Source: Gammaproteobacteria bacterium
GTDB lineage: Bacteria > Pseudomonadota > Gammaproteobacteria > HK1
NCBI GenBank assembly: GCA_022822245.1
Contig: JAJECB010000157.1
Location: 1-28,216 of the forward strand
Length of the DNA: 28,216 nucleotides
Direction of reading: 5' to 3'
Shown here: in pieces, positions 1 through 9,500 of the stretch
How positions within the stretch are numbered: position 1 is the stretch's first letter
Layout of the letters: each line of letters opens with the position of its first letter
The notes under the pieces: generated by a model
The model's input: only the letters and a program-made list of their open reading frames with translations
Told to the model about the DNA's origin: nothing
The model's database searches: none
Translations under genes and position numbers: made by a program

Positions 1-342
1 TTCGGCGACGTCGTGATCACGGGCTCGCACCGGGAGAGCGTCCGCAGCGTGCGGGAGGGTCGGGCGGACCTCTGCGCCGTCGACTGCGTGAGCCACGCCT
101 TGCTCGGCCGTGCGTCGAGGGACGAGCTGGCCGGCACCCGCATCCTCGGCCGCTCGCCGCTCCAGCCGGCGCTTCCCTTCATCACCGGCGCCGCGACCAC
201 GGAGGGTGAGCTCGTCCGAATTCGCGAGGGATTGTTCGCCGCGCTCGCCGATCCGCGCCTCGCGCAAGCTCGCGCCGCCCTGCTGCTCACGGGCGCGTCC
301 GTCCTCACCGAAGCGACCTACCGCCAAGCGTTCGAAGCGTAG
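1..342 (+). CDS. PhnD-like phosphate/phosphonate ABC transporter substrate-binding protein, C-terminal part
   Basis: The reading frame is open from base 1, so the N-terminus lies outside the window; about 113 residues are visible before the TAG stop. The text has the feel of the C-terminal lobe of the PhnD/phosphite-binding family: a VREGRADLCAVDCVSHALL segment (these proteins typically read 'G.AD..A.D'), then an ELAGTRILGRSP stretch and a P-F-I-T segment, ending in a helical tail. Such proteins are periplasmic receptors for phosphate, phosphonate or related oxyanion importers, but many orphan homologues exist whose ligand is unknown, so no substrate is named. It is transcribed toward the helicase gene and looks like host backbone outside the defence island. 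A GTG at 13 is not the true start because the family is about 250-300 residues. Confidence 0.75.
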   Translation, partial: FGDVVITGSHRESVRSVREGRADLCAVDCVSHALLGRASRDELAGTRILGRSPLQPALPFITGAATTEGELVRIREGLFAALADPRLAQARAALLLTGASVLTEATYRQAFEA

Positions 343-343
343 C

Positions 344-374
344 GACGGGCGGGAGCCCCGCCCCTCCGCCCGTC
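344..374. terminator. Stem-loop between two convergent genes
   Basis: A perfect 9-bp inverted repeat, GACGGGCGG at 344-352 and CCGCCCGTC at 366-374, encloses a 13-nt loop. It starts one base after the stop codon of the PhnD-like gene and lies 33 bases beyond the stop of the convergent helicase gene, so it could end transcription from both sides. There is no run of T on either side, so this is a GC-rich hairpin rather than a textbook intrinsic terminator. The role is inferred from position. Confidence 0.5.
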
Positions 375-406
375 TCGGCTTCGTGTATGCGCCCCGGCGT
401 CTCGCG

Positions 407-3400
407 TCACCCGTCCAGAATGTCGCCCAGTGTCGTGTCGGGTGGCAGCTCTTCGGGGGGTGACAACAGCTCCGGCGGCTTGAACAGCGGATTCCCCGGC
501 GACCACAGCTCGACGCTCTCCGCGTGCTCCTCGTAGTAGGCGGGGTCGGTCGTGACCCGCAATCGTTCCCGCATTCCCGGGGCCAGCAAGCCGTACTCAC
601 GGTGTGCCAACGGTTGGGTGTCCGTCCCCGGCGGCACCAGGTCAGGGGATGAGATGACCCGGTCAAGGTCGTCCATGGTGACGAGCGACGCCGGACGAGC
701 CGGCATGGCGAGGTCGTCGCCCAGCACCACATCGATATCGAGGCCTCCCGCCGACCGGACCTCATGCGTCTGGCGGTCGATCGCCTCCACCACGTTCGCG
801 CGCGTTGCTCGATGGTCCTCCCTGCGGGAGAGTACCGCCTCCGAAATGGCGCGCGGCAAGCGGGCGAGGATCGGCTGCAGGCGGCCGACCACCGTCTCGA
901 ACAGGCCGATGCGGCTTCGAAGAGCACGATACACGTCCGTCTCGACCGTCCCTTCATAGTGGAGGTTGACGACGCGGATGACCGGATGCCGCTGGCCAAG
1001 ACGGTCTATGCGTCCGATGCGTTGCTCGACCCGCATCGGGTTCCACGGCATGTCGTAGTTGACGAGCGCGCCGCAGAACTGGAAGTTGAGGCCCTCGGCG
1101 GCGGCATCGGTGCAGAGAAGAACTTCTGCCTCGCCAAGCCGGAACCGACGCTTGACGTCGTCCCGGCCGATCCCCCGCCAGTTTCCGCCCGCGCTTGGAA
1201 TTTCGCCGCCTCGACCCGAAAAGCACATCAGCCGCAGATCGCCGTCTCGGAGAAGCGCATCGCGAAGGAAGTCCATCGTGTCCACGTACTGCGTGAACAC
1301 CATCACCTGTTCGTAGCCCTCCTCTCGGAGGCCCGCCAGCGTCTCCTTCAGGGTGGAGAGTTTGCTGTCCGGCGGGCACGCCCGGATGCGATCGAGCAGA
1401 TGCTCGATGTCGATTCGTTCCTCGCTGGCGAGCGCTTGGCGCTCGAGCTCCGCGACTTCCTCCGCATCCAGGATCTCTTCCGCCATCTCGTCGTCGGGTG
1501 CATCTTCGTCCCGGCCGACAAGCTGTGTCTGGTCGTCGCTCTCGATGGCGTCGAGATGTCTTCCGAGGGTTGCTTGGAGTGCCCGGAAGCTGCTTGCCAA
1601 GCGCCGGCGATAGATCGTCATCACGAATCCGACCGCCGAACGCTTTTCGGCCGATGCCTGGTTGTACGTGCTCGCGATGTAGTCCTCGACCGCCTCGTAG
1701 AGGTCGCGCTCCGTCGCCGTCATGTCGATGAACCGGTCCTCGACCTGTCGTCCGGCAATCGGGGTGGAGAGCATTCCGGCCTTGAAGTAGCGGCGGAGCT
1801 GCTCGCGGGTGTGCCGCGAGACGAGGTGCCGGATCGGGGTGTGGACCCGCATGATCGCGATGGCGGCCCGCCGCTCCGCCGTCTCCAGTTGGCGGCGGGG
1901 AATGGCGGCCGCATCGCGAAGAGCGCGGAGGACCTTGCTGGCCCTGAGTGGGGAAAGACCGGTCAGGCGTCTCGCCGCGTCACCCGACACCTCTCCGCAG
2001 TCACGCTCGACGGCCCGAAAGAGCGCTGCCATCCGCTCCATCGCCTCGGATGGCGGGCTGGGGTGATCGAGATCATCGAAGAACCGGAGGAACGCATCCG
2101 CCGTCCATTCCGGCGGAAGCTCCAGCAGGTTCAGGAGGTCCCAGACCTCGATCGGATGGACCTGCATCGGGGTTGCCGTCAGCAGGACGAGGCCCTGGGT
2201 GCGCTCCTTGAGTGAACGCATCAGGGAGAGCAATGCATTCGGCCCGCCCTCGGTCGCCGTGCCGGCCGCGCGCCGGCGGGCATGGTGAGCCTCGTCGAGC
2301 ACCACGAGGTCCCAGGGTTCCGCTCCCTCCAGCAGCGTTGCGGCGCGGTCGCGTCGGCGCATGAGGTGGCTCGAAGCGATGACGGCCGGTTCCCCATGCC
2401 ACTCGTCCTGACCGACCTCCCGTTCATGCCGCCCGTGGAGGGCCGGTGAGGGATACCAGACGAGTTTCCGCCCGTCGTAGATGGGCCAGTTGAGATTGAA
2501 CTTCTCGCGAAGCTCGATTTGCCATTGGCCGAGGACCGCCTTGGGGGCGAGGATGAGAATGCGCTTCGCTCTCCCCGAGAGCCAGGCTTGGCGGAGCAGC
2601 ATCCCCGCCTGGATGGTCTTTCCGAGCCCGACCTCGTCGGCAATCAGCAGCTTCGGAGGCCAGTTGGCATAGAGCCGTTCGAACGCCCGCACCTGATGGG
2701 GCCATGGGATCACTGCGGCGGTCGCTTCGCCGACGCGGGCGCCGCCCGGCCCGAGGCCGGGCGCTTCCCGGATGAAGGTCCAGACGAGGCTTCGTCGATC
2801 GACGGGCGGGGAGCGAGGGGGCGGCTCCGGGGACAAGTCGGACTCGTCGGTCGTGTCCCCGGCTCCATTCGACGGCCCGATTCCCGCTCCCTGGAGGCGC
2901 GCGGGGAGGTCGCTCGGCATGAACCGCATCAGGTCCCGGCGAACCGCCTCGGGCACGTCGAGCACGATGACCCGCGCGGACCGGCCGGCCCAGAGGCGCG
3001 CGAAGTTTCGCTCCTCGCCATCCACCCGCCCGGGCTCGGGTCCCCAGCTCGTGTAGACGCTGATACTCTCCCAGTTGCGCTGCCAACCGGCCGCCGTCTC
3101 GTTGAGGCTTCCCGTCCACGCAATCCGGTTGCCAGCGCGATCCTCGATGATGCCGGCCTTCTCGTGAAAGATGGCACTGTCGTGAATCGGCTTCCCGTCA
3201 GCGTCGCAGGGCACCGCGACCTTCACATCGAGATGACCGCCGGCGACCATCCACGCGAGGAGCTCCAGCGCGTCGGCCGCGCCCGTATCGGGCGGCGCGA
3301 GCGGCAGGTGGGCCAGTTGGCTCTCGACTTGCTCGCGGAGCGCTTCGCCGCGCTCGATGGCTTCGATCTCCGGCGGGTCGAGCGTGCAGCCGACCACGAG

Positions 3401-3589
3401 CCGCATCCGTCCGCCGTTCCGGACCAGACATTCCACCCCGCGCGCGGCGAGCGCGAGGGCGCTGGCGTTGAAGTACCCCGTCAGCCGGTCGTAGCGTTCC
3501 GCATCCTCGAGCGCGGGGACGTAGAAGAGCCTGACGAGGTCACCGTCTTCCGGCGTGTACTTGAGCTTCCACTCGCGGTCGGGAAGCAT
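407..3589 (-). CDS. PLD-domain plus SNF2/DEAD-like helicase of a defence operon
   Basis: A 1060-residue protein. Residues 1-210 look like a phospholipase D-type domain: F-H-E-K at 141-144 followed by E149/D150, then G-S-L-N at 160-163, which matches the HxK and GSxN parts of a HKD motif. A proline/acid-rich linker (about 235-280) follows. The rest is a superfamily 2 SNF2-type motor: ADEVGLGKT (317-325, Walker A), LDEAH (431-435, motif II), TATP (471-474), FTQYVDT (765-771), CTDAAAEGLN (826-835) and QRIGRIDRLGQ (856-866, motif VI). Known relatives translocate on DNA, and the PLD part could be a nuclease. The ATG at 3589 lies two bases after the methyltransferase stop, so it is the last gene of that operon. 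Similar proteins occur with DUF1156 and DUF499 genes; DISARM DrmD is a looser relative. Nuclease activity is inferred. Confidence 0.88.
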   Translation of the reverse strand: MLPDREWKLKYTPEDGDLVRLFYVPALEDAERYDRLTGYFNASALALAARGVECLVRNGGRMRLVVGCTLDPPEIEAIERGEALREQVESQLAHLPLAPPDTGAADALELLAWMVAGGHLDVKVAVPCDADGKPIHDSAIFHEKAGIIEDRAGNRIAWTGSLNETAAGWQRNWESISVYTSWGPEPGRVDGEERNFARLWAGRSARVIVLDVPEAVRRDLMRFMPSDLPARLQGAGIGPSNGAGDTTDESDLSPEPPPRSPPVDRRSLVWTFIREAPGLGPGGARVGEATAAVIPWPHQVRAFERLYANWPPKLLIADEVGLGKTIQAGMLLRQAWLSGRAKRILILAPKAVLGQWQIELREKFNLNWPIYDGRKLVWYPSPALHGRHEREVGQDEWHGEPAVIASSHLMRRRDRAATLLEGAEPWDLVVLDEAHHARRRAAGTATEGGPNALLSLMRSLKERTQGLVLLTATPMQVHPIEVWDLLNLLELPPEWTADAFLRFFDDLDHPSPPSEAMERMAALFRAVERDCGEVSGDAARRLTGLSPLRASKVLRALRDAAAIPRRQLETAERRAAIAIMRVHTPIRHLVSRHTREQLRRYFKAGMLSTPIAGRQVEDRFIDMTATERDLYEAVEDYIASTYNQASAEKRSAVGFVMTIYRRRLASSFRALQATLGRHLDAIESDDQTQLVGRDEDAPDDEMAEEILDAEEVAELERQALASEERIDIEHLLDRIRACPPDSKLSTLKETLAGLREEGYEQVMVFTQYVDTMDFLRDALLRDGDLRLMCFSGRGGEIPSAGGNWRGIGRDDVKRRFRLGEAEVLLCTDAAAEGLNFQFCGALVNYDMPWNPMRVEQRIGRIDRLGQRHPVIRVVNLHYEGTVETDVYRALRSRIGLFETVVGRLQPILARLPRAISEAVLSRREDHRATRANVVEAIDRQTHEVRSAGGLDIDVVLGDDLAMPARPASLVTMDDLDRVISSPDLVPPGTDTQPLAHREYGLLAPGMRERLRVTTDPAYYEEHAESVELWSPGNPLFKPPELLSPPEELPPDTTLGDILDG

Positions 3590-3591
3590 CG

Positions 3592-6531
3592 TCAGGTGCC
3601 TTCGTCACGCCAGAACTTGAGCTGTTCGGGTTCGTCGATCTGCTCACGCCAGGCGAGGCGGGCGAGATTGTAGAGGGCTTCGAAATCGTCTGCCGCCGCT
3701 TCGGTCTCACCCTCGAGGTCGATCCCCGTCCACGCCTTGGAGACGGGCAACACTTCCAGCACTGCCTCGAGAGCGGCGAAGAACCGCGGGTCCTCCACGA
3801 CCAGCACTCTCTCGAGCAGGTCCCGGGCGGCCGCGAGGGAGCGGAGGCGCGCCGAATTGGCAGCGTGGTGCACCGCGTCGATCATGCCGCGCGAGCCGTC
3901 GGCCGGTCCGAGCGCTCCCTTGGCGGCCCGCCGCGCGCTGTCCCAGAGACGGACATCGCTTCCCTTCTTTTCGGCAAGCCGCCCGACGATGTCGCCGTCC
4001 AGGTCGACCCCGACCGCACGGGCGAGTCGGAGCGCCTCGTCGTAGGCGAAGACCGGCGCCCGAAAGGCGTCCCAGGCGAGCACGAAGAACGCAGTGGTGG
4101 GGTCGAGGTCGGCGTGGGCCTTGAGGTGCGTCAACTGGGTGAGACGCCACCGCTTGACCTCGCGCCGAGCGGTGTCGAGGGCGTCTTCCGGGGTTGCCGC
4201 GTACGGGTCCCACTCCTGCTCGAACAGAACCTGCTGGCGCCGTCGTCGGCGCTCCTCCGGCATCGGGCGTGGGGTTCCGCGCTGCAGTGGCCAGTGGCGG
4301 GAGAACTCCTCGAGCGCGGGGCCGAAGGAGGCGAGATAGAGATCGACCCCGCCGATCCCCGCGTCCTGGAATGCCCGGACGCGTCTTCGCACCGCGTGCG
4401 CGACCCGCGGCTCCACGTCCTCCCAATAGAAGTTCTCCCGGACTTGCAGCGTCGTGGGACGGGGCCGGCAGACCAGGAAGATGGTGCTGTTCGCCGCCGC
4501 CTTGTTCTTTATATGCAGGCCGCCCTCCGATTCGGTGTTGACGGGCCACGAGGCGGTGATGGCGAAGCCCGCCTCCATGAGGCCCTTGGTGAGCGCGTCC
4601 CAGGCGCCGGTCGCCTTGTGGGTGAACATCAGGGTCATGATGCCGTTCGGCTTCAGCGCCCGCCGGCACTCGGCGAAGATGGACGCCATCCGCTCCTGGT
4701 ACTCCTGCCCGGCGAGTGCCCGTGCGCCCTTCTGCCCCCGGAACCGCGCCGGGTTGGCGACCGCCTCGTTGTCCTTGTCCGTCAAGTGGCGACGGAACAG
4801 CTCTGGGAAGACATGGCCGGCGGTACGTTTGAGCCAGACGTAGAAGAAGTCCGACAGCTCCGCGTACATGACGTTGTCGTAGTAGGGCGGGTCCATGACC
4901 ACCGCGTCGATGGTGCCGTCCTCGATGTGGTCGAGGCTGTCCGCCGGCTTGCAGGTGACGGTGATCGGGGGCGGGACGTACTCCGCCGCCTCGGCGTCCT
5001 CGAACAGATCGCCCGCGCCGCTGCCCGCATTGGGACGCACGAGCGAGACGAGTTCCTTGATGCACTTCGCGGTCTTCTCGATTGCCCAGTCGTAGCCGAC
5101 TCCAGCAACGAGCGGCGCCATTTCGGCGTAGGACCATTTGAAAGAAAAGTCGTGTCGGGCGAACGTCTGACGAATTCCTCGACCTGTAGCCGTGTCCCAA
5201 ATGCCTGAAAGGCTGTTGTAATTCAACATCGTGTCCAAGGACAGGGCGAGATAGCCATAGGCCGCCTTTCGAATTTCGCTCAGTGCGCCCTTCGCTCGGT
5301 CGGCGTCAAGCATCTCGCGGAAGACCTCGACGCTCGTGCCGTGGCAGAGAAGCTGGCGCGGCGAGAACAGGTCGCGCCATAGCGGCATCCCGTACTGTAT
5401 AGGGCGATCGTCATTGCTTTCCTCGGGGAACCGCTCGTTCGGCACGATGTCGAACGCATCCCACTCGGGAAGCTTGTCGGCCAGCATCGCCTGAATCTTG
5501 GCGCTGTTATCGTCCTCCGGCCGCGGCGCTCGATAGCCACGCACCCACTTCTCGCGGGTCTTGCCCGTCTTGGTCTTCGTGAGAATCCGTCTCTTGTAGA
5601 CGACCGCGTAGAGTTGCTCGCCCATCCGCCCGGCCTGCGCCTGCGCCTTGATGCTCTCGCCGTCGATCACGCGCCCGCAGTCGGGCCATGGGCAGGTGCC
5701 GTCACCGCGCGACACCGTGCCGATCGATTGCTCCGCGGCCGATTTGACGATCTCGAACTCGCACACCCTCCCGTCCGATCCTGGGCCTCCGCTAGGCAGC
5801 GGCTTGAGCCGAACCCCCAATCCACCCGGCGCCAGCCGCCAGTTCGGTGACAGCGGCACCAGTCCGTCGCAGTACGGACATGCGATCGTGCGCGCCCAGA
5901 GGTAGCCATCAGGTCGGGTATCGTCGCCGGGTTCATCAGGGAATACGTCAGCGAGCCAGCGGCGGACTTCCGCCGTCAGCTTGTTCCCCAGCTCCTCCAA
6001 GGCAGCTCTGATTTCGGTTCCATGTACGGCGGGCCACTCAAGCGTTGCCCGCTCGATCAAGGCTGCCACCGGGTTCAGATCATTGGCGCCTGTCTCGAGC
6101 CCGAGGCGCACCGACTCGAACGGCACGCTGCCGCCACCTGCCGTCGGGTCGAGGATGATGGCTCCGTCCACCGCGTTCTCTGCCAACCAATCCTTGTCGG
6201 CACGCGCCAGCGCATAGCCAAAGGCGCGCGGGTAACCATAGGCGTCGGCACCCAGACGCTCTCCCGTTCGGTTTGCGGCGGCGATTCGCTTCTTGGCCGC
6301 GATGGGGTCTCCGTGAATTCCGAGGGCATGCAGAAATCTCTCCCGATCAGCGGTCGCCGGTAGCAGAGACGCAAGAACCGCGGCGCGCGACGCCACCAAC
6401 GGCCGCCGTGCCCACCACACATGTAGCCGGTTCGGAGCGGGAAACGGCGTCATGGGCGTTCGCTCCCGCGTGCTCTCGATTCCAAGTGCCGCGATCGGCA
6501 GCCACCGCTCGATCAGCCGCGTATCAGCCAT
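3592..6531 (-). CDS. DUF1156 DNA methyltransferase, defence-associated
   Basis: I start this at ATG 6531, giving 979 residues; that start overlaps the upstream stop by 8 bp and places the DUF1156 signature at the extreme N-terminus (LIERWLPIAALGIES at 6-20, then NRLHVWWARRPL at 34-45). A longer frame to 6579 exists but adds an unlike, Arg/Trp-rich leader. The AdoMet-binding motif is DPTAGGGSVPFES (128-140) and the catalytic motif is DPPY (547-550), diagnostic of amino-methyltransferases making N6-methyladenine or N4-methylcytosine. Motif I precedes motif IV by about 400 residues, so the target-recognition region probably lies between them. That insert holds cysteine pairs C218/C221 and C280/C285 that could form a zinc ribbon. 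It would mark host DNA as self. The DUF1156 call is strong; the modified base and site cannot be read from sequence. Confidence 0.9.
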   Translation of the reverse strand: MADTRLIERWLPIAALGIESTRERTPMTPFPAPNRLHVWWARRPLVASRAAVLASLLPATADRERFLHALGIHGDPIAAKKRIAAANRTGERLGADAYGYPRAFGYALARADKDWLAENAVDGAIILDPTAGGGSVPFESVRLGLETGANDLNPVAALIERATLEWPAVHGTEIRAALEELGNKLTAEVRRWLADVFPDEPGDDTRPDGYLWARTIACPYCDGLVPLSPNWRLAPGGLGVRLKPLPSGGPGSDGRVCEFEIVKSAAEQSIGTVSRGDGTCPWPDCGRVIDGESIKAQAQAGRMGEQLYAVVYKRRILTKTKTGKTREKWVRGYRAPRPEDDNSAKIQAMLADKLPEWDAFDIVPNERFPEESNDDRPIQYGMPLWRDLFSPRQLLCHGTSVEVFREMLDADRAKGALSEIRKAAYGYLALSLDTMLNYNSLSGIWDTATGRGIRQTFARHDFSFKWSYAEMAPLVAGVGYDWAIEKTAKCIKELVSLVRPNAGSGAGDLFEDAEAAEYVPPPITVTCKPADSLDHIEDGTIDAVVMDPPYYDNVMYAELSDFFYVWLKRTAGHVFPELFRRHLTDKDNEAVANPARFRGQKGARALAGQEYQERMASIFAECRRALKPNGIMTLMFTHKATGAWDALTKGLMEAGFAITASWPVNTESEGGLHIKNKAAANSTIFLVCRPRPTTLQVRENFYWEDVEPRVAHAVRRRVRAFQDAGIGGVDLYLASFGPALEEFSRHWPLQRGTPRPMPEERRRRRQQVLFEQEWDPYAATPEDALDTARREVKRWRLTQLTHLKAHADLDPTTAFFVLAWDAFRAPVFAYDEALRLARAVGVDLDGDIVGRLAEKKGSDVRLWDSARRAAKGALGPADGSRGMIDAVHHAANSARLRSLAAARDLLERVLVVEDPRFFAALEAVLEVLPVSKAWTGIDLEGETEAAADDFEALYNLARLAWREQIDEPEQLKFWRDEGT

Positions 6532-9500
6532 CCTTCCGCTCCGGCTCCATGGCATGAGAGCCGACCACCTTCGCTTCACCCGGCTCGTCGGTTCCCCGCT
6601 CTCTGAGTCTCACCAGATCTCGCCGAATGTCCTCAGCGACCTCCCTTACCTCCTGCGCCGTGCGGGGCTCAAGGCCAAGTTCCAGCTCCAGCGCCGTGGT
6701 GAGTGGCAACAGAAGCTCCGCCGCTGACGAGCCATTGATTAACTCGCACATGCGCTCCGCCCCGAGCCTCAAGCTCAAGACCATCAGGTCACTGAAGCAG
6801 ACTGGCGGCATGTACGGGATTGTCGGGAGAACCACGAGAGCCGCCTCGACATCCCGCTCACAGGAGGTCCGGTCGCCGCCCGCCAAGACCGCCCGGGCCC
6901 GAATTGTGTGAGCACGCAGTCGATTCTCAGGCGATCCTGGCTGCGACAGAACGAGTACTCGACCGGCAGCCTCGGCTGCTGCTCCCTGTCTCCGACACGT
7001 GAGTTCGATTGCTGCTCGGCTCAGAAGCGCTTCCTCGACCGGCCACTGGAGGATCGGAAATTTGCCTCCCCGGAATTGGCGAATCGAGCTGTCATATGCG
7101 GCCAACGAATCCAATGGCTGATTCAGCCTGGTGAGCGTCGCCTTTTCGTGAAGGATGGCGCGCACCGTCGCGTCGGAAAGAACTGGTGTCTTGCCCTCGT
7201 CGAATCGACGCACAATCTCATCGTACGCCGCCAATGCCTCGTCCGATCGATTCAACCGCTGGAGTATATGCCCTTTGGTGACCAAGGCCACCTCTACTTG
7301 GTGAGCAAAGAAGGGTGATTCGTCCTCTCCGAATCGACGCACTACGTCATCGCAGGCTTCCAGCGTGTCGTGAGGCCGATTCATGGTGCCGAGCAAGACT
7401 CTCTTGTTGACGACGGCTTCGGCTACCGGTCGATCAACGCTCGGTTGTTTGTTCTCGCCGAATCGTGACACCACCTCATTGAACGAGCCCAGAGCCTCAT
7501 CAGGCTGACTGATCTCGATAAGCAAAGTTCCCTTTTCGACGAGGGCTCGCGCAACCGACTCGTCAGTCGTATGAGCCTTGTCACCCCCAAATCGACGTAC
7601 AACTTCTTCGTAAGCGGTCAGCGCATCGTGCGGACGACTCATTCCCGCGAGCAAGTCTCCCTTGTTGACGAGGGCATGGGCGACCTCCGCAAGGATAGTC
7701 GGGGACGTTTGTTCCCCGAATCGACGAATGACTTCTTCAATGGCGGCCAATGCCTCGTGAGGGCGCTTCAGACCGCTGAGTATCTCTCCTTTGCTGACGA
7801 ACGCGTGCACGATCTGCTCATCAAATGTGGACTCTCCGTTCTCCACCACATGACAAATCACTTCTTCACACGCGGCCAGCGCATCCTCCCACCAATTCAA
7901 CCTGCGAAGTACGATTGACTTCATCACAAGTGCCTTGGCGACCCCCTGAGCAATTGCGGGAATCTCGCTGTGTCCGAAACGGTGCTTCACTTCATCGTAG
8001 GCAGTGAGCGCCTCCGCCGTTCGGCCTTGTCGTTGGAGCACAAGCCCCTTCATGACAAGGGCTTGTACGACCCACTCGAGGCCGGCGGCGGTCTCATCCT
8101 CTCCGAATCGGCGTGCCAACTCGTCGCAGGCAGCGACCGCTTCGTCCGCGCGACCTAACCGTTCAAGCACAAGAGCCTTATGCAAGAGGGAAAGTCTGAT
8201 CCAGACGAGAACCCCCGGAGCTTCGCTCTTTCCAAAGCTGCGCACTACTTCGCCATAGGCATTCAGGGCGTCTTCCTCGCGGCTCTGGGCCTCCAGGGTA
8301 GACGCGATATTGAAGAGCTTCCTCGCGGCTTGCTCTTCGTCTTCGTCCGTTCGCTTGTATGGCTGGTCTGCCCCACGGCCCTCCGGCTTCATGCCAGTCT
8401 CTGTCGCTCTCGCTGTGTCCGTGAATGCCGAGTCTCGGCGGGCAACCTCTACAAACCCTTCAGGAGTCATCGCCAGCAACTCCTCTCGGTGCTCGGCAAG
8501 AACCGGGAGTTCTATCAGTCGGTTAAGTGTGGTCTTAGACAGCGATTGGATCTCTGCTGTAAAGCTCTCTGCTTCGCGGATGAGGCGGGCGCCGATGTCC
8601 TTTAGCTCAGAGGGTGAGTAGTACGACTCCATGAAATGGATGAGAGCCTCGACTAGGCCATCCGACCTTCGACTTCGCCGCAGCAGGTAGTAGATGTTGT
8701 AGAGACGTTCGGTCAGGTAGTACTGCTTGCGCCGGGCGCTACCGCCTGCCGTTTGGACGGCCCCCCGCTCGACAAGTCGGGTGAGCTGGGCACTGCACTT
8801 GCTGGTGTCGAGCCGGGCATGGTCGGCGATCTCCCTCGTGGTTGCCGGCTTCCACAGGGAGGCGAGGGCGAGATAGACCCGCCGTTCCTGCGCTGGGAGA
8901 GCCTCCAGGTGGCTCTTGAAGTACTCTGTATGGTCGTCGATCAGATCGAGCAGGCTCGCCATCAGGTTGCGAAAGGAGAGCTCGGCTCCGAAGCGGGCGA
9001 CGATTGTGAGCAATCGAGGGCTACCGCCGGTGAGGATCTCGAGTGAACGAATGGTCCTCGGTGGTGGACACCGACCCGCTACCGCCTCCCATAGGGTGGC
9101 GCATTCGTTCGTGTCGAGAGGGCGAAGCGTACGGACCGAGAAGAGGTCGTAAAGAGCATGCTTCGGGTTGTCGATCTCGTCGAATCGGCTGGTCGCGCTT
9201 GCGAGCAGGACTATGCGCGGCTCGGTCTGTAGGACTTTGCGCAGGCGCCATCCCGCATCGGCATCCGCCATGTCCCGGAACATCATGTCGAGGTTCTCGA
9301 CCATCAGCGCGAGCCGCTTACCCTCCCGGTCAGAGTGATCGAGTAGCGCGCCGAGGCAACGGTCCGCCAGTTCCCGGTCGTCACGAGTGGCCCGCAGCTC
9401 TTCGAGAGTCGATTGGAGGTCGGGTTCGTCTGCTTGGCGAGGCGCCTGCGCGGCGAGCTGCGCCAGACACTCGAGCCAGAACTCGCCGGCGGTGGAGACT

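Noticed and set aside
3865..5208. 447-codon plus-strand open frame
   Set aside because: Antisense to the DUF1156 gene, including its DPPY motif, with no domain signal.
7040..8329. CRISPR-like or noncoding tandem array
   Set aside because: The 129-bp periodicity is in frame and explained by protein repeats; no identical repeats with unique spacers occur anywhere in the window.
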